Shown piece by piece: positions 16,205-26,030 of a DNA stretch of 64,000 nt. Both the position numbers and the translations under genes were made by a program. Where the stretch lies: positions 124,001-188,000 of the forward strand of contig DOPM01000057.1 in NCBI GenBank assembly GCA_003513495.1, written 5' to 3'. The first letter of the stretch is position 1; each line of letters begins with the position of its first letter. Origin of the DNA: Desulfosporosinus sp. Its GTDB lineage: Bacteria; Bacillota; Desulfitobacteriia; Desulfitobacteriales; Desulfitobacteriaceae. Below the pieces are notes generated by a model, which made no database searches, was not told the origin of the DNA, and saw only the letters and a list, made by a program, of their open reading frames with translations.

Positions 16205-16614
16205 TTTAATTCTCCTTGTACACTTGAATGCTTGTATGTATCATTACACAATTCATTTTAACTATTATGCCCAAAATTTCCCTTATTTGTAACACGACAA
16301 CTCTAAATTGGCCTAAAACGCCTAGGCTTTGCTTTAATCGATATTCACCCCAAAAAAATCACTCTCCATCGTATTTACCTTTTTTCCTTTGATTTAGGGG
16401 CGTGTACCAGTATTATAGAGAGACCGTGTTCTTGGCTTTCGAATCTTTGATTATAGAATTTCTCTCCAAGTTAAATACAGACCCCCAAACCTTAGAAAAT
16501 AATTCCTTCACCTTCTGGCTTGACGCAGTACTTGCATAACCCCAGATAACGACACCTAAATACAGATATTACGACTACTGACGCTGGAATTGGCTAGTAT
16601 TTAACAAACAAAAA
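16205..16614. other. intergenic region
   Basis: No ORF or RNA gene recognised. It is AT-rich, with a short palindromic GCCTAGGC near 16320. Confidence 0.3.
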
Positions 16615-16634
16615 GACGCTGATTATTCAGCGTC
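16615..16634 (-). terminator. terminator of the rubrerythrin gene
   Basis: GACGCTGA, loop, TCAGCGTC; on the minus strand it is followed by TTTTTG, downstream of the rubrerythrin stop at 16719. Confidence 0.75.
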
Positions 16635-16718
16635 AGTTCCCCTAACAAACGACAAAGCTCCGCAACCCACTTTCAATCCTATTGACTTTAGGGTTGCTGC
16701 TATTTTGTCAAGAAGCTC

Positions 16719-17252
16719 TTAATAGTTTTGTTCTCGAACTTCAAAATATGCTTTAGGATGTTCACAGACTGGACATACCTCAGGTGCTTCTCTTCCCTCG
16801 TGAATATGACCGCAGTTTCTGCATTTCCAATAAACCTTGCCATTTTTTTTAAAGACTTTTCCCTCTTCAAGGTTCTCTAAAAGTTGCTTATAACGTTCCT
16901 CATGTTCTTTTTCTATTTTTGCTACATTTTCAAATAACTTGGCAATATGCTCTAATCCTTCCTCCCTAGCTTCAGCAGCCATTCTCGGGTACATATCAGT
17001 CCATTCGCTGTTTTCTCCGGCTACTGCCGCTTTCATGTTTTCAATAGTATTTGAAATACCGCCAAGTTCTCTGAACCATATTTTAGCATGTTCCTTCTCA
17101 TTTTCAGCCGTTTCCAAGAAAAATGAACTGATTTGCTCATACCCTTCTTTTTTAGCTATGGATGCATAGTACGTATACTTATTGCGGGCTTGAGATTCTC
17201 CTATAAAAGCTTCCCATAAATTTCTTTCCGTTTTAGAACTAAACTCTTCCAT
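16719..17252 (-). CDS. rbr: rubrerythrin
   Basis: 177 residues with the classic order of diiron ferritin-like domain and rubredoxin domain. The first half carries the ExxH-type ligands (LWEAFIGESQARNKYTYY, ETAENEKEHAKIW, ENVAKIEKEHEERY). The C-terminus has CRNCGH and CPVCEH for the Fe(Cys)4 site. Rubrerythrins reduce hydrogen peroxide in anaerobes, taking electrons from rubredoxin or NADH. Start ATG 17252 follows AGGAGGAAGG. A symmetric AT-rich site upstream (17293-17309) may bind a Fur/PerR-type regulator. Confidence 0.95.
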   Translation of the reverse strand: MEEFSSKTERNLWEAFIGESQARNKYTYYASIAKKEGYEQISSFFLETAENEKEHAKIWFRELGGISNTIENMKAAVAGENSEWTDMYPRMAAEAREEGLEHIAKLFENVAKIEKEHEERYKQLLENLEEGKVFKKNGKVYWKCRNCGHIHEGREAPEVCPVCEHPKAYFEVREQNY

Positions 17253-17292
17253 AAGATGTCCTTCCTCCTATATATTAATTCATAAGTGCTTT

Positions 17293-17309
17293 TAATTATT
17301 TTATAATTA
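17293..17309. promoter_or_regulatory. possible Fur/PerR-type operator upstream of rubrerythrin
   Basis: TAATTAT-TTT-ATAATTA is a perfect 7-base inverted repeat 41 bases before the rubrerythrin ATG. The half-sites resemble, but do not match exactly, the PerR box (TTATAATnATTATAA). In such AT-rich DNA chance is possible. Confidence 0.35.
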
Positions 17310-17385
17310 TTTTTAGTTTAAATCAATTAAAATTTGTAAAAAATTCAGCGAATTACATAACTTTTGTTACCAATACTACCTCAGA

Positions 17386-17553
17386 TTAGCTACTTACAAA
17401 TCCAACCACCCTAGCACATTCCCTCAACTGCAACAGTGCCTCTTTACCAAACCAGTTACGCTCTCTGGGGATGGGCAGGCGAGAGGAATCGTAATGTGAT
17501 ACTTTAGCGCTATCCTCAGGTTTAATCCTTTCAAACCAGGCTTTACCTTTGTG
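17386..17553 (-). pseudogene. coding relic, C-terminal fragment of an unknown gene
   Basis: An open frame of 55 codons without start reads like protein: KAWFERIKPEDSAKV, then LPIPRERNWFGKEALLQLR and a stop. The upstream frame is closed by TAA at 17554-17556. The short segment around 14983-15045 resembles it. It is probably the tail of a decayed gene; I do not recognise the family. Confidence 0.35.
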
Positions 17554-17611
17554 TTAACTGTCCATGAAAATTTGGCTTTAATTAAGGGGAGATAGTCTTA
17601 ACATTCCATAT

Positions 17612-17887
17612 CTACGATTCCGACGTATTTGAGGAGAAAGGTAAGAACCGTATGCGATTCCTGTCTACATAAGCAATAAGGCCACTTTGGCATCCAATGA
17701 ATTTATTTTGAATACCCTTCCGAGTAGTCTCTATTTCTATGGTTTTTCCATATATGGTAATCCAATTCTCGTATTCACTTTCGAGGTCTTTAATAGTTGC
17801 TTTGCTCCTGGCCTCCTGTAGTAACTCATTAAAGGCACATTCATCTGCATCACAAAGCAGAAATATTCGGCTCGGTGCATCATCCAC
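17612..17887 (-). CDS. hypothetical protein
   Basis: 91 residues, starting at GTG 17887 with GGGGGAAAAGG upstream. Segments FLLCDADECAFNELLQEAR and YGKTIEIETTRKGIQNKFIG look protein-like. The C-terminal half could form a small beta barrel (AYVDRNRIRFLPF). I do not recognise a family. It is isolated, with no operon partner. Confidence 0.45.
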   Translation of the reverse strand: MDDAPSRIFLLCDADECAFNELLQEARSKATIKDLESEYENWITIYGKTIEIETTRKGIQNKFIGCQSGLIAYVDRNRIRFLPFSSNTSES

Positions 17888-18246
17888 ATCCTTTTCCCCC
17901 TTGTCCTAAGTTCTAATCAGGTTGTCCAACGTTTTATGATGTTCTTACTCCAAATGACCCACTTAAACAAAAGCGAGGTATAATTCTACTATTGCTACTT
18001 ATGTGTGGATATTTAGTTTTATTCAAGTCACTACTCTAAACGAGCCGTCATAATTGTTGATCACGAAGTAATATTGACGGATGGTTTAACATATTCATCC
18101 CATGATCGGGACAACTAATAAGCCCACCAGTATTAACTGATAGGCTAAGTGTTGTCCTTGTTGTAACCCAGGAACTTGGTAATGACTGACCATAACCTTT
18201 CCTTGTTCAAACCTTCTCCGAGAGTGAAATGGGCCCTTTCCTCGCT
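17888..18246. other. intergenic region
   Basis: No gene, RNA or clear repeat recognised. Confidence 0.3.
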
Positions 18247-18579
18247 TCATTCACTTGCCCTTTGCTTCTTCTTCCTCGGCTTAGGGACAGGGATGAAGGG
18301 CAACAGCAGCGATATGATCTCTTTGCTAAACTTCCTGTTATCAATATCCAATATATAATACTCCTTTGCGCCATCATAAGGAAAGCCTTTTTGTTCTCCT
18401 TTCATTTTATCCCTGATACAATCAAGGATTTTTACGTAAACTGTATTATCACAAACCAGAAGAATAGGTTTCTCTTCCACATAGACCATATATTCGCCAA
18501 ACATTTTTCTATATCTGATTGTACCTGCTCCTGAGATCTGTTCACAAACATAATCTATAAAATCCGAACTCGTAGCCAT
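18247..18579 (-). CDS. TfoX/Sxy N-terminal domain protein
   Basis: 110 residues. RYRKMFGEYMVYVEEKPILLVCDNTVYVKI is broken here only as the TfoX-N signature: RKMFGEY, then a two-stranded turn, then a Lys-rich end (PKPRKKKQRASE). In proteobacteria TfoX/Sxy regulates competence, but stand-alone TfoX-N proteins in Firmicutes have no established role. Start ATG 18579 follows AGGAGGTG. Confidence 0.8.
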   Translation of the reverse strand: MATSSDFIDYVCEQISGAGTIRYRKMFGEYMVYVEEKPILLVCDNTVYVKILDCIRDKMKGEQKGFPYDGAKEYYILDIDNRKFSKEIISLLLPFIPVPKPRKKKQRASE

Positions 18580-18923
18580 GTCACACCTCCTGGTTTTATT
18601 TCATCTGTCTCTACTCCTACCTTCAATCAGGGCCCATCTAGGCGTTTTCATTGTTGTGGTATTTCGTGTTAAAAAATTAATAATCTCCCGATTACTCGTT
18701 ATTTCTTCACTTTTCTACGTTGCTTCACATACTGTTTTATCGATTGCTATACGTCCTGGGTGGACTATAGGTATTCTTCTAAGCCGACGTTTAATTCATT
18801 CAAACGATTAATATTTCAAATTATTACTCCTATCCGACAAAAAAATATGACAAATTATTGGGAACGTTGGATGTACAATCTAATTATTGGTAAATATTTT
18901 TTTACATAATGGAGGTAGTTATT
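18580..18923. other. intergenic region upstream of the second histidine kinase
   Basis: A 77-codon plus-strand frame (18578-18811) has no ribosome site and no protein-like features, so I leave it out. GGAGG at 18911-18915 serves the kinase TTG start. No clear promoter found. Confidence 0.35.
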
Positions 18924-21608
18924 TTGTATCATGACTTTGCATCCAATGTATTAGATGTATTGTTCTTATGCGGTATTGTGATTTGGATTAATTTATCTCT
19001 CAAAAGCAACTATTATTCTCGTGTTTTATTAGGTATTCTATTTGGACTTATTACTATCTATGTTATTAAAGGTAGAATTGAGGTTGTTAACGATCACTTT
19101 TATGACTTCCGAAATATTACTATGACATTAGCTGGATTTATTGGCGGTCCAGTTACTGCTATAACTGCAGCTTTCATTGGTGGGCTTTATCGTTATTTTG
19201 TAGGTGGAAATGGCTCAATGGGCGGCGTCTTAAGTATTATGATTTTTGCTTGTTTTGGAAGTATCTTAGGGAGACATGTGAAGGGTAGTCAAAATGGCAA
19301 AAGACTATTGTTTTGGTATTTCATTGGGTTGGTTATGTCAAGTATCTCGCTATTAATTATTGCCTTTATCGACCTATGGAGAAACGATACGACAATTATT
19401 CTTAGAGTAATTGCTGGCCCTGTATTAATCATCAATCCACTTGCAACAACAATAATTTTTAACTTTTACTTTTTGATTTCCGAATTCTTTCGTAAAGCAT
19501 CAATCCTAAATACGATCTTAAACTTTAGTCCAATAAATTTAATGATTTTTAATACTAGTGGACCAATTCTACAAAGTGAAAATTTGAAAAAGCAATATAG
19601 TATTTTAAATGTAATTGAAAGATTAGTTCAAACAGAGGATTGCAAAAGAACCTTCTTGAATGCTACAAAACAGCTGCATCGAGAAATTTGTACAGATGAT
19701 CAGCGACACTATGTCGCTGACTTGTGTAGTTTTCAACTACCCAGTGGCGAGTTTGCATGTGCGGCTATTATAAACAATGTAACTGATCGGATGAGAGACC
19801 AAGAAAAACTTAGGGGTGCGAACGATAGATTTGCTAAAGTATTTGAATTGAGTCCTCATATGATGGCTATTATTCGTAAATCAGATTACAAATATATTGA
19901 TGTTAACCATCGTTTCCTTAAAGTCAGGGGTTTTACACGTAGAGAAGTTATTGGTAAAACACCTATCGAGATAGGTGTTCCTGACAGTGAATTTAGACGC
20001 CTTATGGATGCCCTTGAGTTGAAAGGGATAGTACATAATACTGAGTGTTCACTGGTTTCGAAATACAATTCAATAGGCACGTTCTTGCTTTCTGCTGAAA
20101 AAATAAATATAGACGATCAAGAATGTATTTTGCTAGCGTATAATGACATTACAAAAATAAAACGATTGCAAACAGAAAGGCTTAAACAGCTTTCAAAATA
20201 CTTGACATTAGAGAAAGAACTTTCTCGAAGTAACCAACTAATAGCAAACATTATCAATAGCATGCCCGATAGCTTCTACGTGTTAGATGATCAAGGCAGG
20301 TTTATTTTTATAAACAACAAAGCAGTTGAGTTATTTCAAAAAACACGAGAAAAGCTTATAGGCAAAGTATATTGGGACTTATTTCCTCAAGCAAAAGGGA
20401 CCTTACTCGAACTCTATTATAAAAAAGCAATGGATAATAGGTTACCCTTTACGTTTGAATATGAAAGTATTTCTTACAAAGACAAATGGTATCAAACGAC
20501 TGGATATCCTTCCCAATTTGGCTTATCTGTCTATTATAGGGATATTACTGAACAAAAGTCAGCGCGTGAGGATTTGATTAAATCTAAAGAAGAAACAGTA
20601 TCGATTCTCGAAAGCATGACTGATAGTTTTTTTGCAATTAATTCGGACTGGGAATTTACTTACATAAATGGTCCCGCTGAGAAAGCCTTTGGAAAGTGTC
20701 GTGAAGAATTATTAGGTAAAAAACTAACGGAAGTATTTAACCTCCATGAAGCCTCGCATCTTAACTATCAAGCGGCAATGAATGAAAAAAGGTCCATTAC
20801 TTATGAAATTGTTTCGGAAATGTTAGGTAACACGTGGGTAGAGATTAAACTGTACCCAATACAAAATGGGCTTACCATTTATTTTCAAGACATTTCTAGT
20901 CGTAAAAAATCTGAAGAAGAAATGGCAAGACTTGACCGTCTTAATCTTGTAGGACAATTGGCTGCAGGTATAGGACATGAAATAAGAAATCCACTGACAA
21001 CAATTCGTGGCTATCTCCAATTGATAGGCGCAAAATCTGATTATGCAATTCTGAAACCAACCTTTGATCTTATGATTTCCGAAGTTGATCGTGCAAATTC
21101 AATAATTACTGAATTCCTTTCCCTGGCTCAAACAAAAAAAACCGAACTGAAACTTCAAAACCTTAACGACATTCTTGAGCAGTTATATCCTCTTTTAGAA
21201 GCCGATGCTTTTTTTCAAAATAAACAGATTCGCTTCACTCTGGGGGAGATTACCTATCTTGAATTAAATGCCAAAGAAATCACTCAACTTATTCTAAATC
21301 TAACCCGCAATGGGCTCGAAGCAATGGAGGAAAAAGGTTGCCTGACTATTGAAAGTTATTTACAGGATGATAAGGTGGTGCTGGCAATTGAAGATGAAGG
21401 ATGTGGTATTCCACTTGAAAATATCAAAAAACTAGGGACCCCCTTCTTTACTACTAAAGATACTGGGACTGGGTTGGGACTTGCAACATGTTACAAAATT
21501 GTAGAATCTCATAATGCCAATATCTGCGTCGATTCTAGTCCCACATGTACAACGTTTTATATTTCTTTTCCTATTCCGTCAACAGAGCAGGAAAACTTAA
21601 TTGCTTAA
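18924..21608 (+). CDS. orphan histidine kinase with 5TM-LYT sensor and PAS domains
   Basis: About 894 residues, starting at TTG 18924 eight bases after GGAGG; an ATG at 18909 overlaps that site. The N-terminal 200 residues form a 5TMR-LYT membrane sensor (FRNITMTLAGFIGGPVTAIT, FIGGLYRYFVGGNGSMGG). Three or four PAS-type domains follow (FELSPHMMAII, IINSMPDSFYVLDDQG, SMTDSFFAINSDWEFTY), then HisKA with His 685 in GIGHEIRNPLTTIRGY and HATPase_c (NLTRNGLEAM, DEGCGI, GTGLGLA). It is paralogous to the kinase at 11887 over its whole C-terminal half. No response regulator is nearby. Confidence 0.9.
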   Translation: MYHDFASNVLDVLFLCGIVIWINLSLKSNYYSRVLLGILFGLITIYVIKGRIEVVNDHFYDFRNITMTLAGFIGGPVTAITAAFIGGLYRYFVGGNGSMGGVLSIMIFACFGSILGRHVKGSQNGKRLLFWYFIGLVMSSISLLIIAFIDLWRNDTTIILRVIAGPVLIINPLATTIIFNFYFLISEFFRKASILNTILNFSPINLMIFNTSGPILQSENLKKQYSILNVIERLVQTEDCKRTFLNATKQLHREICTDDQRHYVADLCSFQLPSGEFACAAIINNVTDRMRDQEKLRGANDRFAKVFELSPHMMAIIRKSDYKYIDVNHRFLKVRGFTRREVIGKTPIEIGVPDSEFRRLMDALELKGIVHNTECSLVSKYNSIGTFLLSAEKINIDDQECILLAYNDITKIKRLQTERLKQLSKYLTLEKELSRSNQLIANIINSMPDSFYVLDDQGRFIFINNKAVELFQKTREKLIGKVYWDLFPQAKGTLLELYYKKAMDNRLPFTFEYESISYKDKWYQTTGYPSQFGLSVYYRDITEQKSAREDLIKSKEETVSILESMTDSFFAINSDWEFTYINGPAEKAFGKCREELLGKKLTEVFNLHEASHLNYQAAMNEKRSITYEIVSEMLGNTWVEIKLYPIQNGLTIYFQDISSRKKSEEEMARLDRLNLVGQLAAGIGHEIRNPLTTIRGYLQLIGAKSDYAILKPTFDLMISEVDRANSIITEFLSLAQTKKTELKLQNLNDILEQLYPLLEADAFFQNKQIRFTLGEITYLELNAKEITQLILNLTRNGLEAMEEKGCLTIESYLQDDKVVLAIEDEGCGIPLENIKKLGTPFFTTKDTGTGLGLATCYKIVESHNANICVDSSPTCTTFYISFPIPSTEQENLIA

Positions 21609-21818
21609 ATACATCTGTTTTGGCAATGTTCCCCTAGACAGACTCCTAACCATTTAGATAATTAAAAACAGTATTTTCATTTCTTAAAGGATTCTGCTCG
21701 TTCATAGAGAAGGGAGAAATAATTCAACTTTTATGTTTTTTGAATATTTTGTATTCATTCATTCCTTATATACATATCCTGTTACTAAACAGGGTTCTTT
21801 AGAGGAGTGGATGTATAA

Positions 21819-22310
21819 ATGTTGCGCCAGAATTGCGGCATTCATGCAAATGACACTGGAATTTTTGTTTATGAACCGTCAGTAATAAAATCAAGAGAAC
21901 TTAGTACGGATTTGTTCTACGAGGAAGTTCACCAAAGGGTTGAAGTGTTAAGAGACGCCTTAAATATAAACTTCGAACTTAAGCTTAAACAATTGAATTA
22001 TGGTACTGATATTGTTTGTTTAGATGATCAAACTAAAGAAGATTTTATCCAATTCTGTTTTCATTTCTGTAACGCTAAACAAGGCATTTACGTGGACCAG
22101 TTAACGTTACCTTCTCATCTTATAAGAAAGGGGATTGGAACTTTCTGTGTCAAATGGCTTAAAGATTCTGCTAGTGCTTTTGGCTTCAAATACATCGTTC
22201 TGGGATCTGTCGCAGAGGCTCGTACATTTTGGACTAAAATGGGATTTAGGATCCTTACATCCGGAGAATTACACAATTTCCCAGGTTACCAGGGTCGTTA
22301 CAGTCGCTAG
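21819..22310 (+). CDS. GNAT-family N-acetyltransferase
   Basis: 163 residues. The C-terminal 90 residues carry the GNAT acetyl-CoA core: VDQLTLPSHLIRKGIGTFCV (motif A with RKGIGT), then GSVAEARTFWTKMGFRI (motif B). The N-terminal 70 residues are unassigned. It starts behind AGAGGAGTGG and converges on the biosynthetic operon with 58 bases between stops. Bacterial ceramide synthase also has a GNAT fold, so a role in that operon is conceivable, but position alone does not show it. Confidence 0.75.
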   Translation: MLRQNCGIHANDTGIFVYEPSVIKSRELSTDLFYEEVHQRVEVLRDALNINFELKLKQLNYGTDIVCLDDQTKEDFIQFCFHFCNAKQGIYVDQLTLPSHLIRKGIGTFCVKWLKDSASAFGFKYIVLGSVAEARTFWTKMGFRILTSGELHNFPGYQGRYSR

Positions 22311-22368
22311 CACAACCCACATTGTAAAATCATCTAAGGTCTTACAAATAGAGAGGAAAACTGACGTT

Positions 22369-23661
22369 TTACCTCATCCTCTCCAACCGCTCATACAAAT
22401 CCGTTTTCCTCCCCCGCTCCCAGGAACTGTAGATCTTCGACGAAAGCTCCGGAGTTAGTGGAAGGGTAGTTAACCCATTCTCTTTGTAAAGCCTGTGAAT
22501 CTCTGGTGCACAGCTTTCGCATAGAAAACACTCTCCACCCCATGCAAAGAGACTGCGCATCGTTTGATAAATATCCTCGAAATTATCCACATTGATATTT
22601 CCAAAGGAGATGTTTAGAAATTCGCAGGGTTGTAAATCGCCCTTAGCATTTATATAGAATCTATCCGTTCCCCCAGCAGTACAACCAAAAACCGACTTAT
22701 CTTCTTCAATGATCTGAGCCGAGATGGAGGGATAGTCTGCCAACTCTGTGTGTAAATTATAGCGGTTTACTTTCTTTTTAATATATTCTATATCCTTATG
22801 AGTGAATTCTATATCTGCTTTTTCTAACCATGCTCCGGCAGGTTTAGGTTTAATGATCTGGATCAGGCAAGCCTTAAAGTCCTTAGCCACCTCCATTATT
22901 TCTTCAAACCTACCATTATAGAAATCCTCTCTCATCAGGCACGTATTGAAGGCAACCCCTAACTCTGCCTCATGACACATCTTTACTCCTTCCTCCATAG
23001 TTTCCCAGGCCGACTCTTTACCCATAAACTTGTTAAAGATGTCCGGTACAGAGCTGTGTAAAGAAAACATGATAGCGGTGACATTTTGCGCCTTTAGTTC
23101 CACAAGCTTCTCCTTAGACATACCAGCGCCTGTAGAATTTATCCAAATTTCTGATCTGGAATCTATTGAAGAACAAATCTGCTGTAATCGCTCGTAAGCC
23201 AAAAAGGGTTCTCCACCCTCGATATTGAAGAAGGCAATTCCAAGGTCCTGCAACTTCCGAACGACCTGGATCAGGGTATCGATCTTAGTATCCTTGCCCC
23301 TATCGAGTTTCTGATAACAGTGGGTGCAATGATAAGGACAGGCGGAGGTAATCGAAATTAAAACAGTGGTACAGGGCATCTTCTCTTCAAATTGACTAAA
23401 TTTCTGACAGGCAGTATAAAAAGCGGAAGAAGGAAAACCAGGGATATATAATCCTAACCTTGTCTTATCCCCTAATTTCACAAATTTATTATGCTCCATC
23501 CGAGACACAAAAAGCAGAAGTCTTTTCATCAACAAAATAAACCTTTTGAACGTAATTTCTCTCTTCCAAAGGGTCGGTAGGAAGTGGAAGAAAATGCTTA
23601 GTTTCAGTTTCAAGCCGAAGACGGCTTTTCCTAGGCCTGTTACATTACTTACTGTTATCAT
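22369..23661 (-). CDS. radical SAM/SPASM protein, last gene of the biosynthetic operon
   Basis: 430 residues. The [4Fe-4S] SAM motif is CPYHCTHC near residue 109, with FNIEGGEPF as the SAM-binding strand. The C-terminus has a SPASM-like cluster region: VFGCTAGGTDRFYIN, LQPCEFLNISFG and CFLCESCAPE. The first 90 residues are an extra basic, partly hydrophobic segment (KLSIFFHFLPTLW). Such enzymes modify peptides, carbohydrates or small molecules. It starts 33 bases after the epimerase stop. Its substrate is probably the operon product; this is inferred. Confidence 0.85.
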   Translation of the reverse strand: MITVSNVTGLGKAVFGLKLKLSIFFHFLPTLWKREITFKRFILLMKRLLLFVSRMEHNKFVKLGDKTRLGLYIPGFPSSAFYTACQKFSQFEEKMPCTTVLISITSACPYHCTHCYQKLDRGKDTKIDTLIQVVRKLQDLGIAFFNIEGGEPFLAYERLQQICSSIDSRSEIWINSTGAGMSKEKLVELKAQNVTAIMFSLHSSVPDIFNKFMGKESAWETMEEGVKMCHEAELGVAFNTCLMREDFYNGRFEEIMEVAKDFKACLIQIIKPKPAGAWLEKADIEFTHKDIEYIKKKVNRYNLHTELADYPSISAQIIEEDKSVFGCTAGGTDRFYINAKGDLQPCEFLNISFGNINVDNFEDIYQTMRSLFAWGGECFLCESCAPEIHRLYKENGLTTLPLTPELSSKIYSSWERGRKTDLYERLERMR

Positions 23662-23694
23662 TTTTTATCTCCCCCTTCATTCAAGCTTGGCTGA

Positions 23695-24732
23695 TCAGAT
23701 CAGGCCTTGCTTTTTATACCAAAGGACGGTTTTCTTGACCCCTTCTTCAAGACTAAAGGAGTTTCTGAAGCCAAGGATTTGACTTGCTTTGTCCACTGAA
23801 AACTCAATATTGTCGTAAAACATATTGACTCTTCCCCGTGTTAAGAGCGGTGGACTCTGAGATTTAAATAGGGTGAATAGAAGCTCCATCAGAAATGCCA
23901 CTGGATAGCTTACAGCCTTAGGAAGATTGCCGGGCTTTTTTACTCCTGCTTCTGAACAGAACAGCTTATAGATCCGGTCCATATTCTCGGACCGTTGATT
24001 ACCCACTAGAAAGCAGTTTTGGCCTTTCAGCTGTTTTGTATAAGCCAAAAAGTAGGCCTTTGCTAGGTCTCCGGCATAGATGACATGAAAATTATTCTGT
24101 TTCGCTCCTGGAATAAAGGGAATTCCACGTTTAGCCGTCTTTAGGTATTCATAAAACCCCGTGTTAAATTCCCGCTCACCATACACCCAAACAGGCTCCA
24201 AAATAGTCAGGTTCAAATGATGGGTTGCCGCAAAAGCCAAAGCCTCTTTCTTGGCCATGGCTTTCGTATCTCGATAGTAGTTTAACTTACAGGGGAACAG
24301 TTTGTCTCCGAAATACGAATAGTGAGAATTATAGGGGGATTGTTCGTTTTTGACAGCTAGACAGTTTTCTTCTCCATAGACGGAATTAGATCCAGTTAAC
24401 AGGATATTTTTTATTCCAGCCTGAACACAGGCAGTCAGAACATTTTTAGTACCGACGACGTTTGTCTGATAGAATTCGTCATAATCCCCCCAGTCGGCTA
24501 CTTTGGCAGCGTTATGAATCACCCAATCGTAGCCGCTGAAAGCTCTCACCAATTCCTCAATATTCCTGACATCACCAGTCGTTAACTCAACTGGCAAACC
24601 CTCGATATTAGAAAGGTTACTGACTTTTCTAACCAGGCAGCCTACTTTGACCTGATTTTCACAGAACACCCTCGCAATATGGCTGCCAATAAAACCAGTT
24701 GCACCGGTGATCATGACCTGCCCCCTACTCAT
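23695..24732 (-). CDS. NAD-dependent epimerase/dehydratase (extended SDR)
   Basis: 345 residues. The Rossmann motif is GATGFIGSHIA at residue 10, with VIHNAAKV, the catalytic Ser region TGSNSVYG and YRDTK (Tyr/Lys) near residue 155. It resembles 3-beta-hydroxysteroid dehydrogenase/CerR-type reductases more than sugar epimerases. In bacterial sphingolipid synthesis an enzyme of this superfamily reduces the keto group. It overlaps the ketosynthase gene by 8 bases. Expected role: NAD(P)H reduction of a keto-acyl or keto-amine intermediate (inferred). Confidence 0.85.
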   Translation of the reverse strand: MSRGQVMITGATGFIGSHIARVFCENQVKVGCLVRKVSNLSNIEGLPVELTTGDVRNIEELVRAFSGYDWVIHNAAKVADWGDYDEFYQTNVVGTKNVLTACVQAGIKNILLTGSNSVYGEENCLAVKNEQSPYNSHYSYFGDKLFPCKLNYYRDTKAMAKKEALAFAATHHLNLTILEPVWVYGEREFNTGFYEYLKTAKRGIPFIPGAKQNNFHVIYAGDLAKAYFLAYTKQLKGQNCFLVGNQRSENMDRIYKLFCSEAGVKKPGNLPKAVSYPVAFLMELLFTLFKSQSPPLLTRGRVNMFYDNIEFSVDKASQILGFRNSFSLEEGVKKTVLWYKKQGLI

Positions 24733-26011
24733 TTTCCCGATACCTCTTGAACAGAATCAAGGAATTATGCCCCCCAAAGCCGTAGGAGGCGGATAGAGCG
24801 TATTCAATGGGGGTCTGGAAAGTCTCCAAAGGCAAATTCAAATTTTCCATTGGTTCTGAAATTAAGTTCCCATGAATTCTAGATTCTTTTATGGAGATTG
24901 CTGTTACTGCCGCCTCAAGTGCTCCACTTGCCCCGATACTATGCCCAAGGATACCTTTGGTTGAATTAATATATGGCTGGTTGTTTTTATTTCCAAAGAT
25001 CCTTTGGATGACTCTAGACTCAATATCATCGTTCATAGTTGTCCCAGTACCGTGGGCATTCAGATAGTCAACCTTAATCCCCTGGCATATCCTCTCAAAA
25101 AGACCAGAGATATTGTCCCCGCTGGGGTCCATCTGGACAATGCTGTAGGTATCGCTGCCTGCTTCGAACCCTGCAACCTCAGCATATATATCAGCCCCCC
25201 TGGCCTTAGCTTTTTCGAGCTCCTCTAATACAAGGACACATCCTGACCCTTCATTAAATAGAAATCCACTTCGTTGCTGAGAAAAGGGTTGGGGCCTTCC
25301 GTCCTCTGCCCTAGTTAGAGTTGAGAGCATGTCAAACCCTCTCATGATAGCCCCATTCTTTTCCCCTAAGGCCTCAACACCACCCGTCAGGATCACATCA
25401 CATCTGCCTTCTAAGATGCTTCTGTAAGCCTCACCAAGGGCATAGCTTCCTGAAGCACAGGAGGCATTAAGAGTAAAGCTGAAGCCTTTTAGCCCGAAAA
25501 GGATGGAAATCCAGGCTGCAGGGGAATTCGTCATGAGCATGGGAATAACCATTCTATTGAACCTAGGAGACTGAGAGACTGACGTTTCGCTATCTGCGAT
25601 ATGAGTTATTTGATTCATATGAGCTAAATAGGAATCAAAGGCGGTCTGCAGGCTGCTCATACCAATGCCGATAATTGTGCCGCAATTTTCCAGCCCCCTA
25701 ACCTGCAGGTATTTTTCCCCGTCACTAATCCTAAATCCCGCATCTTCCAAAGCCAGCTTCGTACATAGAACGGAGATTCTGGCTGCCTCTTCCATCATCC
25801 CTTCCACTGATTTGTGGAATCCTAGATCTGTCAGAGAAAATTTTGGTTTGGGAACAAAATAGCGTGATTTAAACTTATAGGTCTGTTCATAACTCTTCGG
25901 AATTTCGGTTAGACATGTTTTCATTCCGTATATACCTGCTGAGAAATCCTCTTTGCCAATACCAAGGGCTGTAGCTGGTCCTATCCCCGTGATAACAACT
26001 CTACGTTTTAC
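24725..26011 (-). CDS. FabF-type beta-ketoacyl synthase; start codon missing
   Basis: About 428 residues of the thiolase fold that condenses acyl-ACP with malonyl-ACP. All catalytic residues are present: Cys in NASCASGSYALG, His in NAHGTGTTMND and Lys/His in TKGILGHSIGASG. The first ATG (25924) would delete the conserved N-terminus, yet RRVVITGIGPATALG is encoded in frame just upstream (to 26006). No ATG, GTG or TTG exists between there and the TAA at 26084-26086. AAGGGGG lies 8 bases before a GTA codon (26009-26011) that sits where a start is expected, so a mutated or non-canonical start is implied. Confidence 0.85.
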   Translation of the reverse strand, partial: VKRRVVITGIGPATALGIGKEDFSAGIYGMKTCLTEIPKSYEQTYKFKSRYFVPKPKFSLTDLGFHKSVEGMMEEAARISVLCTKLALEDAGFRISDGEKYLQVRGLENCGTIIGIGMSSLQTAFDSYLAHMNQITHIADSETSVSQSPRFNRMVIPMLMTNSPAAWISILFGLKGFSFTLNASCASGSYALGEAYRSILEGRCDVILTGGVEALGEKNGAIMRGFDMLSTLTRAEDGRPQPFSQQRSGFLFNEGSGCVLVLEELEKAKARGADIYAEVAGFEAGSDTYSIVQMDPSGDNISGLFERICQGIKVDYLNAHGTGTTMNDDIESRVIQRIFGNKNNQPYINSTKGILGHSIGASGALEAAVTAISIKESRIHGNLISEPMENLNLPLETFQTPIEYALSASYGFGGHNSLILFKRYRENE

Positions 26012-26030
26012 TTCAACCGCCCCCTTTGTC

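Noticed and set aside
18578..18811. Plus-strand ORF of 77 codons upstream of the second kinase
   Set aside because: No ribosome site, low-complexity hydrophobic translation, and its start lies on the ribosome site of the divergent TfoX-N gene.
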